Below, piece after piece: positions 17,301 to 26,260 of a stretch of 40,762 bases of DNA. Each line of letters begins with the position of its first letter. The first letter of the stretch is position 1. The DNA is from an uncultured Clostridia bacterium (lineage in GTDB: Bacteria > Bacillota > Clostridia > TANB77 > CAG-508): contig CANRLO010000005.1 of the NCBI GenBank assembly GCA_947631495.1, forward strand, positions 1 through 40,762, given 5' to 3'. The notes under the pieces were generated by a model. That model worked only from the letters and a program-made list of their open reading frames with translations, searched no databases and was not told where the DNA came from. The translations under genes and the position numbers were made by a program.

Positions 17301-17908
17301 GCTCTGGTTTTAAAATTGCAATGCGTGATTTAGAAATAAGAGGTGCAGGAAGCATGCTTGGAGAAATTCAACACGGACACATGGAGCAAGTAGGATATGA
17401 TACGTATTGCAAGTTATTAGATGAAGTAATGAAAGAAATGCAAGGAGTAAAGGTAAAAGAAGAACAGGATGTACAAATTGACTTATCATTTTCTAGTTAT
17501 ATTCCAGATGAATATATTGAAAATAGTAGCCAAAAAATTGAAATTTACCAAGATATTGCACTTTGCAAAACAGAAGAGGATATACAAAATGTAACAGATG
17601 AAATTATCGACCGCTATGGTGCAATGCCACAAGAAGTAGAAAACTTGCTTGAAATTGCAAGAATAAAAAATGGTGCAAGAAAAGCAAATATAGTAAAAAT
17701 TTCTCAAAAAAGAGATGGAATTGGCTTTTTATATGATAATAGTAAATTTGATGTATCTTTAGTCAATAAATTAGTAGAAAAATACAATCGAAAAGTTCGC
17801 TTTTCCACAGGAATAGAGCCTTATATTACCTTTATATTAGAGGGAAAAAATGATAAGGAAAAATTAAAAGAAATAGAGGAGTTTTTAGAAAATGCAAGTC
17901 ATTACTAG
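14354..17908 (+). CDS. mfd: Transcription-repair coupling factor
   Basis: Removes RNA polymerase stalled at lesions and recruits UvrA. Domains in order: UvrB-like N-terminal module, with the internal hairpin-like part ending [20 protein letters not shown]; a species-variable third domain; the CarD-like RNAP-interacting domain starting near residue 520 ([20 protein letters not shown]); RecG-like helicase with Walker [12 protein letters not shown] near 671 and DEEHRFG near 771; TRG region [20 protein letters not shown]; and the C-terminal autoinhibitory domain. 1184 residues is the usual length. I chose ATG 14354 because GAGGAGA is seven bases upstream; ATG 14333 precedes that ribosome site. 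A palindromic repeat copy is embedded in frame at residues 453-463. It overlaps the next gene by 17 bases. Confidence 0.97.
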   Translation: MNAIISELIKLPKFQDYLQEIQEKHSPVISISGLSDVGKVQYIYATKEATNRPICIVTYNEIQAKKLIEDLKYFAKEFEIIYYFPKKEVATYDYVLESKDLLYNRIDVLNKLEQNKAKIVVTTIEAMMQKMIAKTTLYQNQLEMKVGKNYSLEEVKQKLIDLGYERSDLVEGKGQFSLRGDILDIALSEKEGVRVEFWGEEIDSIRKFNLSSQRSTDMIEKIEIMPAHELILEEDLPLVVKKIEEGKLDFNEEIEERVNIKKEYKQKLEEIKRQDIALIEANDYLSKIDKYFNYFYEKQQTFMDYLGKNFLIFFDELSKVKQREENILMENRNLMKALLEKEKYIPQSIQNLEKIEYVREDKQILYLEKQDFGMAKVAPVKFQFPYRDVNYYKSEMELLIGDFIKWLNEKKKVVVLAGNEEETEKFIKLLEEKEVPYKKQELNQISNLEMDQKGQMMQKETSPMYQKVIVSQGRLSAGFECYDLNLIVVTGEDLFTSNVKKRRKLSSSFKEGEKIVFADLKIGDYVVHKSHGIGQFVGVNTLKADGIVKDYIKIRYRNDDMLYIPTNDLDSIRKYIGGGEATPKINKLGSKEWENTKAKVKKNLQEVAKELIELYAKRQSIKGYAFSKDTEWQKQFEDSFPYAETDDQLRCIEETKKDMEAPRPMDRLLCGDVGYGKTEVAIRAAFKAVMDQKQVAYLVPTTVLANQQYESFKERMESFAIRVELLNRFRTKKEQEEIIRKLKLGEIDVVVGTHRLLSKDVEFKDLGLLIVDEEHRFGVKDKEKIKQYKASIDVLSMSATPIPRTLHMSIVGVRDMSVIYEPPQNRKPVQTYVLEQDEEVVKEAITKELERSGQVFYLYNRVEDIEAKAVQIANLVPEAKVAFAHGKMSGNELEEIMLDFIKGEVNVLVCTTILESGIDIPNANTIIVENADKLGLAQLYQIRGRVGRAEKQAYAYIMYKRDKLLTEVADKRLKTIKEFTEFGSGFKIAMRDLEIRGAGSMLGEIQHGHMEQVGYDTYCKLLDEVMKEMQGVKVKEEQDVQIDLSFSSYIPDEYIENSSQKIEIYQDIALCKTEEDIQNVTDEIIDRYGAMPQEVENLLEIARIKNGARKANIVKISQKRDGIGFLYDNSKFDVSLVNKLVEKYNRKVRFSTGIEPYITFILEGKNDKEKLKEIEEFLENASHY
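15712..15740. repeat. GGGAC...GTCCC repeat copy inside mfd
   Basis: GGGACAGATGATGCAAAAGG plus AAACGTCCC, 29 bases, translated as part of [11 protein letters not shown]. It matches both ends of the 81-bp element at 4976-5056 (reverse complement) with the centre missing. It lies in a loop just before the conserved strand [13 protein letters not shown]. Confidence 0.75.
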
Positions 17909-18678
17909 TAAAGAGAATGAAATGATAAAAAGTATCAAAAAATTAAAAGATAAAAAATATCGTGATGAGCAAAACAAATTCTTAGTAGAAGGAATCAAAA
18001 TGGTGCAAGAAGCTATAAACGAAAAAGCAAAAATAGATAAAATAGTAGTTTGTGAAGAATGTATTAATGATGGAACTATTGGGCAAGACCTTCTTTATGA
18101 AATCGCAAAGCAAGATTGCATTTATACTTCAAAAAAAGTATTTGAAAGCATTACAGAAGTAGCAAGCCCTCAGGGAATACTTGCAGTTATGCAAAAAGAA
18201 AATGGGGAAGAAAGTATTTCTTACGATGAAGATGTAATTGTAGTATTAGATGGCATTCAAGACCCAGGAAATTTAGGAACCATTTTAAGAACCATAGATA
18301 GTGTTAATCTAAAACAAGTAATTTTATCAGAAAATACAGCAGATCCATATAACCCAAAAGTAGTACGTTCAACCATGGGAGCCATTTACAGAGTAAATAT
18401 GATAAGAAGTAAAAACATAGTAGAAACATTAAAAAATATGAAAAAGCACAAATACGATATTGTAGCAACCTCATTGCAAACTGATGAAACCATTTACGAC
18501 ATTGATTATAAAAAGAAAGTTATTGTCATTGGAAACGAAGCAAATGGAGTATCTAAAGAAGTATTAGAATTAGCAAACAAAAAAGTAAAAATACCAATGC
18601 TTCGGAAAAACAGAAAGCTTGAACGCAGCAGTGGCAACTGGAATTATATTATACGAATATGTAAGAATGTCTCTTTAA
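17892..18678 (+). CDS. TrmH/SpoU-family 23S rRNA 2'-O-methyltransferase, +1 frameshift at a CGG codon
   Basis: A SPOUT methyltransferase with an N-terminal substrate-binding domain ([27 protein letters not shown]) and a knotted catalytic domain: motif 1 GIQDPGNLGTILRTIDS, motif 2 VIVIGNEANGVSKEV, motif 3 IPMLGKTESLNAAVA. Motif 3, part of the cofactor-binding knot, is only obtained by skipping one base at codon 238 (CGG, 18603-18605). The zero-frame reading instead gives RKNRKLERSSGNWNYI and runs to 18689. The shifted product is 261 residues, ending EYVRMSL, with normal family length and end. It overlaps the mfd 3' end, so the genes are probably co-transcribed. Motif 3 glycine is highly conserved, so the required residue is exactly what the shift supplies. 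Confidence 0.92.
18603..18605 (+). other. CGG +1 frameshift site in the trmH-like gene
   Basis: The context is ATG CTT C GGA AAA ACA GAA AGC. Skipping the C places the conserved motif 3 glycine and restores PMLGKTESLN. Confidence 0.85.
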
Positions 18679-18682
18679 ATAA

Positions 18683-18735
18683 ATTTTAGGGACGGGTCTA
18701 AAAATTAATTAAATTTTTAGACCCGTCCCTAAAAT
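18683..18735. terminator. Long perfect palindrome, bidirectional terminator of the GGGAC repeat family
   Basis: 24-base perfectly complementary arms (18683-18706 and 18712-18735) around AATTA; the core is TAGGGACGGGTCTA / TAGACCCGTCCCTA. It lies between the convergent trmH-like and yvcK genes and carries the GGGAC...GTCCC signature of the other repeats. Confidence 0.85.
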
Positions 18736-18740
18736 TTAAT

Positions 18741-19692
18741 TTATCTCATCAAATAAGAAAAAATAATCGAGCTTAATTTTAAACTATCATGCTTTATAGT
18801 ACCATCTGCTGTAGTTATTAAATCTCCTTCAAGAAGCTCATAATTTTGTTTTACAATATTTTCATAATCAATACGAACAGGGTCTTTTTGTTCTTCTGTT
18901 GCATATTTATCTAAAAGTTCATTACTAATTTTTGTTGTACTTACAATAACTGCATCAATAGTATCTTTTCCAATATATTTTTCTAACATTTGAACATGGT
19001 CGTTTACTGTGAAATTATCTGTTTCACCAGGTTGTGTCATTGCATTACATATGTACATGACTTTAGCTTTTGCATCTTTAATTGCTTTTGCAACTTCTGG
19101 GCAAATCAAGTGAGGCATAACGCTAGTATATAAGCTTCCCATGCTAAGAATAATTAAATCTGCTTCTTTTATTTTTTCAAATACTTCTGAGAAAACATGA
19201 GGCTCCTCTTTATAAAAAATGCGAGAATATTCTTTATTTGCCTTTGTAATATTTTCTTCTCCTTCTATAATTTCACCATCTGTAGTTTCTCCCATAAGTG
19301 TTAAGCAATCTTCCGAAAGAGGAAGAACAGTATGCTCTACATGAAGCAATTTACTTAAATATTCAATACTTGTTTTAAAACTATTTGTTTCCTTTAGCAA
19401 AGAAGTTAAAATTAAATTTCCAAGAGCATGACCATTTAATTCACTATAGGTAGATAAACGATATTCCATAATATCTTTTATTTCATCAGGAAGAGTAGAC
19501 AAACTACTTAATACATGTCTAACATCTCCTACGGCAGGAGTAGAAAATTCTTTACGAAGCCTTCCAGTGCTACTACCATTATCAGATACAGTTATAACAG
19601 CTGTAATTTCAATAGGAAAATATTTTAATCCTCTTAAAACGCTAGAAGTTCCGCGTTCCGCCACCTAAAATAACTACTTTTTTCCTTTTCAT
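18741..19692 (-). CDS. yvcK: YvcK/CofD-like gluconeogenesis and cell-shape factor, +1 frameshift at a CGG codon
   Basis: A UDP-sugar-binding protein required for growth on gluconeogenic carbon and for cell shape in Bacillus. From ATG 19692 (AAAGGA nine bases upstream) it reads MKRKKVVILGGGT and then meets CGG at codon 14 (19653-19651). Zero frame stops three codons later. Skipping the C gives GTSSVLRGLKYFPIEITAVI, completing the conserved GGGTG(T/L)S nucleotide-binding loop. The body follows with VSDNGSSTGRLRKEF, PAVGDVRHVLSSLS and the family end, 316 residues in all. A GTG at 19664 could start a downstream ORF but would lose the first beta strand and the glycine loop. It lies 58 bases after asnS and is probably co-transcribed; the usual rapZ and whiA neighbours are absent. 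Confidence 0.92.
19651..19653 (-). other. CGG +1 frameshift site in yvcK
   Basis: Minus-strand context GGC GGA ACG C GGA ACT TCT. The zero frame reaches TAG two codons later (CGG AAC TTC TAG), so without a shift nothing useful is made from the normal start. Confidence 0.88.
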
Positions 19693-19750
19693 AATTCTAT
19701 TCCTTTCAAATTTAACTATAGGAAGCCATACAAATCTTATTAAAGGCTAA

Positions 19751-21142
19751 TTAAAAATCACAATTCTTTGGTGTTCTTGGGAAAGGAATAACATCACGAA
19801 TATTTTGCATACCAGTTAAATACATCATCATTCTTTCAAAACCTAAGCCAAAACCTGCGTGTTTACTACTTCCAAAACGGCGTAAATCTAAATACCACCA
19901 ATAATCTTCTTCTTTTAAACCAAGTTCTTTAATTCTAGTTCTTAATTTTTCAATATCATCTTCTCTTTGGCTACCACCAATTAATTCACCTATACCAGGA
20001 ACTAAAAGGTCAGTAGCAGCAACAGTTTTACCATCATCATTTTGTTTCATATAGAATGCTTTAATGTCTTTTGGATAATCTGTTACAAAAACAGGTTTTC
20101 CAAAAACTACTTCACTTAAGTAACGTTCATGTTCAGTTTGAATATCAACACCCCAAGAAACTTTGTATTCAAAATTATCATTATTTTTTTCTAATTCTTT
20201 AATAGCATCTGTATAGGTAATTCTTCCAAAGTCAGAATTTACTACATGATTTAATCTTTCAAGTAAGCCAGGTGCAATAAATTGGTCAAAGAATTCCATT
20301 TCTTCTGGAGCATTTTCCAATACGTAAGAAATAATATATTTAATCATATCCTCTGCTAAATTCATGTCATCTTCTAAGTCAGCAAAACACATTTCTGGTT
20401 CTATCATCCAAAATTCAGCAGCATGTTTTACTGTATTAGAATTTTCGGCACGGAAAGTTGGACCGAAAGTATATACATTACGAAAAGCAAAAGCATAATT
20501 TTCAACATCTAATTGACCACTTACAGTAAGATGAGCATTTTTTCCAAAAAAGTCTTTTGAATAATCTACACTGCCATCCTCTAATTTTGGAATATTTTCA
20601 AAATCTAAAGTAGAAACGTTAAACATTTCGCCTGCACCTTCACAATCACTAGAAGTAATAAGTGGGGTGTGAACATATACAAAGCCTCTTTCTTGGAAAA
20701 ACTTGTGAATCGCATAAGAAAGTACACTACGTACACGGAAAACAGCATTAAATGTATTTGTCCTTGGACGTAAATAAGAGATTGTTCTTAAATATTCAAA
20801 AGTATGTCTTTTCTTTTGAAGCGGATAATCGCTATCTGCCATATCGAAAATTTCAACTTTCGTTGCTTTTATTTCAAAAGGTTGTTTTGCATTTTCAGTT
20901 TTTACAACAGTTCCTGTAGCAATAATAGAGGAACTAATAGTTAATTTACAAATGTCGTTAAAGTTAGGTAATGTAGTATCAAATACAATTTGAACATTCT
21001 TGAAAAAAGAACCGTCATTTAACTCAATAAATCCGAAAGTTTTAGAATCCCTAAGGGTTTTTACCCAACCAGAAACTTGAGCTTCTTTTCCTACATAATT
21101 TTCAGTATTACGGTATAAATCTTTTACTAATATATTTTCCAT
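19751..21142 (-). CDS. asnS: Asparaginyl-tRNA synthetase
   Basis: A class IIb synthetase of 463 residues. The N-terminal OB-fold anticodon-binding domain ([23 protein letters not shown]) is followed by the catalytic domain: motif 2 region [26 protein letters not shown], then [25 protein letters not shown], ending [15 protein letters not shown], the standard AsnRS C-terminus. The start is ATG 21142 with AAAGGAGG nine bases upstream; an upstream in-frame TTG lies before this ribosome site. Promoter on the minus strand at 21200-21172. First gene of an asnS-yvcK unit. Confidence 0.97.
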   Translation of the reverse strand: MENILVKDLYRNTENYVGKEAQVSGWVKTLRDSKTFGFIELNDGSFFKNVQIVFDTTLPNFNDICKLTISSSIIATGTVVKTENAKQPFEIKATKVEIFDMADSDYPLQKKRHTFEYLRTISYLRPRTNTFNAVFRVRSVLSYAIHKFFQERGFVYVHTPLITSSDCEGAGEMFNVSTLDFENIPKLEDGSVDYSKDFFGKNAHLTVSGQLDVENYAFAFRNVYTFGPTFRAENSNTVKHAAEFWMIEPEMCFADLEDDMNLAEDMIKYIISYVLENAPEEMEFFDQFIAPGLLERLNHVVNSDFGRITYTDAIKELEKNNDNFEYKVSWGVDIQTEHERYLSEVVFGKPVFVTDYPKDIKAFYMKQNDDGKTVAATDLLVPGIGELIGGSQREDDIEKLRTRIKELGLKEEDYWWYLDLRRFGSSKHAGFGLGFERMMMYLTGMQNIRDVIPFPRTPKNCDF

Positions 21143-21171
21143 TTTCTTGCCTCCTTTTACATTATGTAGCA

Positions 21172-21200
21172 ATTATACAATATTATGCGAAAGAAAACAA
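21172..21200 (-). promoter_or_regulatory. Promoter for asnS
   Basis: Minus-strand TTGTTT (21200-21195), 17 bases, TATAAT (21177-21172). The -35 box matches only in TTG. Confidence 0.6.
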
Positions 21201-21276
21201 GAAGGTTTGAAATATTAGAATTTTTTTTAATTACTTTTTCTAATATTACATTTTTGTTACAAATATATAGTAAATA

Positions 21277-21305
21277 TTGACACAACAATTAATAATAGAT
21301 ATAAT
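21277..21305 (+). promoter_or_regulatory. SigA promoter for the surface-protein pair
   Basis: Perfect TTGACA (21277-21282), 17 bases, perfect TATAAT (21300-21305), 47 bases before the ATG at 21352. Confidence 0.9.
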
Positions 21306-21351
21306 AAAATTAGTAATAACTACTATACATAAAACGAAAGGAGAAAATCAA

Positions 21352-21822
21352 ATGAAGAAACAAAAAATAGAAATTATAGCTATGTTAATTTTAATTGTAA
21401 TTATTTTAATTTCTATAATTTATTTTATAACAAGAGAAAAACAAAAAGTAGTAGAAAATAATGTAGATGATATAGAAAATATAGAAAAAGAAGAATATGT
21501 GCAAGTATTAGATGATGAAACTAAATATAATACAAGTGCAAAATTAAAAGAAGCAAAAAGTATAAATGGATTAGAAATATCAAATATACAATTAACTGAT
21601 AAAAATGAACAATCAGTTTTACTAGCAACAATAACAAATAGAAGCGGAAAAGCTACAGATATAATATTAATAAATATTACGTTATACGATAAAGAAGGAA
21701 ATATAATAACAGAAATACCAGGGATAATATCACCAATGAAAATAAATGAAACAAGCGAGTTAATAGCAGGAATAACAACAGATTATGCAAATGCTTATGA
21801 TTTTAAAGTTAGTCTAAGATAG
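21352..21822 (+). CDS. Membrane-anchored protein with an extracellular FxLYD-like domain
   Basis: 156 residues: a lysine-rich N-terminus, one membrane helix (IIAMLILIVIILISIIYFI), an acidic linker, and a C-terminal beta domain (GLEISNIQLTDKNEQSVLLATITNRSG ... INITLYDKEGNIIT). The motif pattern of a polar strand, NITLYDKEGN and a final FKVSL fits the FxLYD/cell-surface family of unknown function; this assignment is by pattern only. AAAGGAG precedes ATG 21352 by eight bases. It is followed after 18 bases by a prepilin-like protein and probably forms an operon with it. Confidence 0.8.
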   Translation: MKKQKIEIIAMLILIVIILISIIYFITREKQKVVENNVDDIENIEKEEYVQVLDDETKYNTSAKLKEAKSINGLEISNIQLTDKNEQSVLLATITNRSGKATDIILINITLYDKEGNIITEIPGIISPMKINETSELIAGITTDYANAYDFKVSLR

Positions 21823-21840
21823 AAAAAAGTAGGTGAAAAA

Positions 21841-24057
21841 ATGAAAAAAAGAACAATAGAAGAAAATGGAATAACGCTAATAGCACTAGTAGTAACAATA
21901 ATAATATTAATAATACTAGCAGGAGTATCAATAAATTTACTATTAGGAGAGAATGGAATAATAAGAGTTGCTAGAGAACAAAAAATAATACAAACGAAAG
22001 CAGAGATATTAGAAGAGCTAGAGTTAGCAAAAACAGAGATTATGATAAATGAAGAAGGTTATACAAGTTTAGACAAGTACTTAGAATATATAAAGGAACC
22101 AGGATTAAATAGTCATAAAGCAACAAATATAATACGAAAAGATGAAGCAAATGCAGAGATAACAGTAGATGGAAAGTACATATATACAGCAGGGCAAGTA
22201 GGCAAAGATGTAATAATAAAAGAAGTAGGATATATAAAAGAGTTAGCCCCAGAGATAGAAAGTTTTGAAGTAGTAGAAAAAAATACAAAAAGTATAAAAG
22301 TAAGCGTAAAAGCAAGAAGAGTAGAAAAATATGAATTCTATATAAAGAAAGATGAAGAAGAATATAAAAAAGTAGGAGAAATAAAAACAAGTAATACAAA
22401 TGAATATGAAACAAAAGAATATATATATGATAACTTATTGTCTTTAGAAGAAGGAGAAAAATATATATTAAAAGTAGTAACAACAGGAAACAAGAAACAA
22501 GTGCAAAAAGAGATAAATAGTAGTATAGAAGTTATAACAGGAAATATTGAATTCAAAGATACAATATGGGATGCAAGCACACACACAGCAAGTATGGAAA
22601 TAAGTACAAAAACAGAATATAGTATAAAATATCAAATAAACCCAACAACAGAAGATATAAAAAATAAAGAAAAATGGAAAGATTACACAGAAATATTAAC
22701 AAATTTAAAATTAAATGATGAAGTATATGTATGTTTAAGTGATGGAATGAACTTAGGAAGTTATGCTAGTAATAAAGTAGCAGATGGAATAGAACCTAAA
22801 ATAACAGTAAGTATAGCAAGCAATAATACAACTAATAGTATATCAGTAAAAGTAGAAGCAAAAGATGATGAATCAGGATTAGAAGATAGTCCTACATATA
22901 AATATTATATAAAGAGAGTAGAAGAAGATAGTTATAAAGATGAAGCAACTTATGAAGGAAGCGACACAACTTATACATTTGAAAACTTAAAGCAAAAAAC
23001 AAACTATGATATAAAGGTAACAACAACAGATAAGGCTAAAAATATAGGAGAAGGAATACAAACAAATCAAGAAACAGCAGAAGTAGCAAGCTTAACAATA
23101 GATGTAGAAGAGCCAGACAAATGGACAAATAGTAAAACAATAAAAATAACAGCGGAAAACAGTAATTATTCAACAATAAGATACACAACTGATGATACAA
23201 TTCCAACCCAAAATACATTAACTACAATAACAAGTGGAGAAACATTTACAGTAGATACAAATTGTACAATAACAGCAATAGCTTTTGATAGTAATAATCA
23301 AGTAGGAACAACAGCAACAAAGAAAGTGACAAAAATAGATAAAGTTGAACCAACAATGACTACTGATGTATATAGTTGTTTAAAAACAGATTTTTCAAAA
23401 TGGACCCTAAGCGATGGCGCTAATAGCAGTAATAATGAAATAGTATTATCTACTTTAGGAGCATATGCAATTAGTGAATTCTATACAATATCTGGTAAAA
23501 GATGGTGGATTGAAGGAGAAGCATATACGGATACAATTATAGAAGATTCAAATATGGGGGGACTATATAATGGGCAACTTTATTATGATAAAAATTATCA
23601 ATATATAAAAGCACCTAGTAATGGGCAAAGTGCTAATGGATGGGGAAAATCGATTCCTTTAAATACATGGATTAATTTTGAATATGGGTGTAGGAATGCG
23701 CCTGATTATGGTGTTGGCAATTTGGGATTTGGAGAAGGTGTAGAATATGTTAAAGTCACGTTAGCAACGACTAAAACTAATTGTCTTCCTACTACTAAGT
23801 ATAGAAATATTAAATTTTACACTTATGCTGAAACTTCAAATTATTCTAAAATCATTGAAGTAACATCATCAGATAATAATGAAATAAAATCAAAAAAATA
23901 TTTGGAAGGTTCTAAGCAAATAAGCGATTTTACAAATGATGGTATAGAATTTGACAATAAAATTGAGATTATGAAAAATGGAACATATACAATTTATATA
24001 GAAGATGTTGCAGGCAATGCAATAATAAAAAATATTGAAATAAAAGGAATAATATAA
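21841..24057 (+). CDS. Large prepilin-like surface protein with fibronectin-type repeats
   Basis: 738 residues. The N-terminus has a prepilin-like signal, NGITLIALVVTIIILIILAG, with Gly before a hydrophobic helix but Ala where type IV pilins have Glu5. There follow a helical stretch, two or three fibronectin-III-like beta domains (residues about 135-405, with motifs such as YTFENLKQKTNYDIKVTTTD), a chitobiase-like C-terminal repeat (IRYTTDDTIPTQNTL), and a C-terminal module of about 230 residues. Codon use changes near 23390: before it Ile is nearly always ATA and Gly GGA; after it GGT, GGC, CCT and ATT appear, suggesting module replacement. Probably a secreted or assembled surface protein; function unknown. 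Confidence 0.8.
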   Translation: MKKRTIEENGITLIALVVTIIILIILAGVSINLLLGENGIIRVAREQKIIQTKAEILEELELAKTEIMINEEGYTSLDKYLEYIKEPGLNSHKATNIIRKDEANAEITVDGKYIYTAGQVGKDVIIKEVGYIKELAPEIESFEVVEKNTKSIKVSVKARRVEKYEFYIKKDEEEYKKVGEIKTSNTNEYETKEYIYDNLLSLEEGEKYILKVVTTGNKKQVQKEINSSIEVITGNIEFKDTIWDASTHTASMEISTKTEYSIKYQINPTTEDIKNKEKWKDYTEILTNLKLNDEVYVCLSDGMNLGSYASNKVADGIEPKITVSIASNNTTNSISVKVEAKDDESGLEDSPTYKYYIKRVEEDSYKDEATYEGSDTTYTFENLKQKTNYDIKVTTTDKAKNIGEGIQTNQETAEVASLTIDVEEPDKWTNSKTIKITAENSNYSTIRYTTDDTIPTQNTLTTITSGETFTVDTNCTITAIAFDSNNQVGTTATKKVTKIDKVEPTMTTDVYSCLKTDFSKWTLSDGANSSNNEIVLSTLGAYAISEFYTISGKRWWIEGEAYTDTIIEDSNMGGLYNGQLYYDKNYQYIKAPSNGQSANGWGKSIPLNTWINFEYGCRNAPDYGVGNLGFGEGVEYVKVTLATTKTNCLPTTKYRNIKFYTYAETSNYSKIIEVTSSDNNEIKSKKYLEGSKQISDFTNDGIEFDNKIEIMKNGTYTIYIEDVAGNAIIKNIEIKGII

Positions 24058-24430
24058 ACAGGAGAACAGGAGGGACACCCCTTTTTGTTCCATTTTGAAA
24101 TTAAAGTGAGCATTTGGCTCATCGGTTGGCAGGCAACAGAAAAATCATAAAATAGGGATATTTATAAAAATAAATAGCTCTATTTTTTTGCCTATTAATA
24201 AAAGAAAAGCAATATACTAATATAACATTTTTAAAAAAGAAGACAAAACTATGGCAAATTATGAAAAATGAAGAATTAAAATCAAAAATAAATACAAATG
24301 AAATAGCTAATAAAAAATATTAAAAACACTAGACATAACAACTCAAAAGGAATATAATAGAAAAGGTAAAAAAGTCAAATAGATAAAACTAATTGATTAC
24401 ACTTATACGTTGAAAGGAATGAAAACAAAA
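24058..24430. other. Intergenic region with repeat copy, hairpin and aspS promoter
   Basis: It holds a repeat copy (GGAGGGACACCCCTTTTTG from about 24069, similar to 37581), a weak hairpin at about 24149-24190 with a T-run (likely terminator for the surface-protein operon), and a promoter at 24330-24358. Tiny ATG-initiated ORFs here lack ribosome sites. No T-box is recognisable before aspS. Confidence 0.6.
24330..24358 (+). promoter_or_regulatory. Promoter for aspS
   Basis: TAGACA (24330-24335), 17 bases, TATAAT (24353-24358). Confidence 0.75.
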
Positions 24431-26194
24431 ATGAACAACCAATATCGTAATTATATGTGTGGAGAATTAAATATAAAAAATGTAGGGGAAACCGTTAAAC
24501 TTGCAGGTTGGGTACAAAGAATTCGTAACTTAGGAGCAATGCAATTTATTGACTTAAGAGATGAAACAGGAATTACCCAAATTGTAATAAATGAAAATGC
24601 AAAAGAAATGGCAAATGAACTAGTAACCGAATGCGTTATTTCCGTAGAAGGGAAAGTATTAGAACGTGTAAATAAAAATCTAAAAATTCCAACAGGAGAA
24701 ATCGAAGTAGAAGCAAGTTCTATTACTATGCTTGGAAAATGTAAAAATGTACTACCATTTGAAGTAAACTCTGACAAAGCAGACATTTCTCAAGTAAAAG
24801 AAGATTTAAGGCTGCAATATCGTTTTCTAGATTTAAGAAACGATAAAATCCATAAAAACATTTTACTTCGTTCAAAAATCTTAAAATTTTTAAGAGATAA
24901 AATGGATGAATTAGGCTTTACAGAAGTGCAAACTCCAATTTTAGCCAATTCTTCTCCAGAAGGGGCAAGAGACTTTTTAGTACCAAGTAGATTACATCCA
25001 GGCGAATTTTATGCATTGCCACAAGCGCCACAACAATTCAAGCAATTACTTATGGTATCTGGTTTTAATAAATATTTCCAACTTGCACCATGTTTTAGAG
25101 ATGAAGACCCACGTGCAGATAGAGCACCAGGCGAATTCTATCAATTAGACTTTGAAATGAGCTTTGCAACCCAAGAAGAAGTGTTTGAAGTATTAGAAGA
25201 AATCTTTACTTCAACATTTAAAAAGTTTACTACTTGGAAAGTAGATGAAGCACCATTTATTAGAATTCCATACAAAGAAGCTATGGAAAAATACGGAATT
25301 GACAAGCCAGATTTAAGAAATCCACTTATAATTCAAGATGCAACAGAAGTTTTCAAAAATACAGAATTTAGCATCTTCCAAGGAAAAGTAATTAAAACCA
25401 TTATTGTTCCAAACGGAGCAGAGCAAGGAAGAAAATTCTTTGATGGTATGGATGAATTTGCCAAAGAAGAAGCAGGTGCAAAAGGTTTAGCATGGGTAAA
25501 ATTAGAACAAGAAGGACCAGTTGGTGGAATTGCTAAATTTATAACAGAAGAAGTGAAAAAAGGTTTAGAAGCTTTAGGTGCAAAAACAGGAGATAGTTTA
25601 TTCTTTGTAGCAGAAGAAAAATTAGAAAATGCACAAAAAATTGCAGGTTTAGTACGTATTGAACTTGGAAAACGTTTAGATTTAATTGAAAAAGATGCTT
25701 ATCGTTTCTGCTTTATTGTAGATTTTCCAATGTATGAAGAAGCAGAAGATGGAAAAATAGACTTTAACCACAATCCATTTTCTATGCCACAAGGCGGAAT
25801 GGAAGCACTAAATATCAAAAATCCATTAGAAATTTTAGCATATCAATATGATGTAGTATGCAACGGATTTGAAATGGCATCAGGAGCAGTAAGAAATCAC
25901 GACCCAGAATTAATGGTAAAAGCATTTGAAATAGCAGGTTACAGCGAAAAAGAAGTAGAAAATAGATTTGGTGCCTTATACAATGCTTTCCAATATGGAA
26001 CACCACCACACGCAGGAGCAGCACCAGGTGTAGACAGAATGATAATGTTAATTACTAACGAAGATAACTTAAGAGAAATAATTGCTTTCCCAAAAAATAA
26101 AAAAGCAAGAGATGTATTAATGAATGCACCAAGCAGAGTAACCAAAGAACAATTAGACGAAGTTCATATTAAGTTAATAGAGGAAAATAAATAG
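24431..26194 (+). CDS. aspS: Aspartyl-tRNA synthetase
   Basis: A class IIb enzyme of 587 residues, with the OB-fold anticodon domain (VKLAGWVQRIRNLGAMQFIDLRD), catalytic motif 2 (QLAPCFRDEDPRADRAPGEFYQLDFEMSF), the bacterial GAD insertion domain (about residues 290-400) and motif 3 (GVDRMIMLITNEDNLREIIAFPKN). Length and GAD insertion mark the bacterial-type AspRS. ATG 24431 is preferred, 12 bases after GAAAGGA; an in-frame ATG at 24419 immediately follows the ribosome site. Whether it is discriminating or also charges tRNA-Asn is unclear, but a separate AsnRS is present nearby. Confidence 0.97.
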   Translation: MNNQYRNYMCGELNIKNVGETVKLAGWVQRIRNLGAMQFIDLRDETGITQIVINENAKEMANELVTECVISVEGKVLERVNKNLKIPTGEIEVEASSITMLGKCKNVLPFEVNSDKADISQVKEDLRLQYRFLDLRNDKIHKNILLRSKILKFLRDKMDELGFTEVQTPILANSSPEGARDFLVPSRLHPGEFYALPQAPQQFKQLLMVSGFNKYFQLAPCFRDEDPRADRAPGEFYQLDFEMSFATQEEVFEVLEEIFTSTFKKFTTWKVDEAPFIRIPYKEAMEKYGIDKPDLRNPLIIQDATEVFKNTEFSIFQGKVIKTIIVPNGAEQGRKFFDGMDEFAKEEAGAKGLAWVKLEQEGPVGGIAKFITEEVKKGLEALGAKTGDSLFFVAEEKLENAQKIAGLVRIELGKRLDLIEKDAYRFCFIVDFPMYEEAEDGKIDFNHNPFSMPQGGMEALNIKNPLEILAYQYDVVCNGFEMASGAVRNHDPELMVKAFEIAGYSEKEVENRFGALYNAFQYGTPPHAGAAPGVDRMIMLITNEDNLREIIAFPKNKKARDVLMNAPSRVTKEQLDEVHIKLIEENK

Positions 26195-26203
26195 ATACAA
26201 ATA

Positions 26204-26247
26204 GAAAGATGTGAATGACTATATTATAAGTACTTCACATCTTTTTA
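26204..26247 (+). terminator. Intrinsic terminator after aspS
   Basis: AAAGATGTGAA pairs with TTCACATCTTT across about 20 bases and ends in T. Probably partial readthrough to the next gene, whose ATG is 14 bases further on. Confidence 0.7.
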
Positions 26248-26260
26248 GAAAGAGGGAAAA

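Noticed and set aside
24260..24322. 20-codon ORF before aspS (MKNEELKSKINTNEIANKKY)
   Set aside because: No ribosome site, no terminator and no recognisable homology; most likely chance in AT-rich intergenic DNA.
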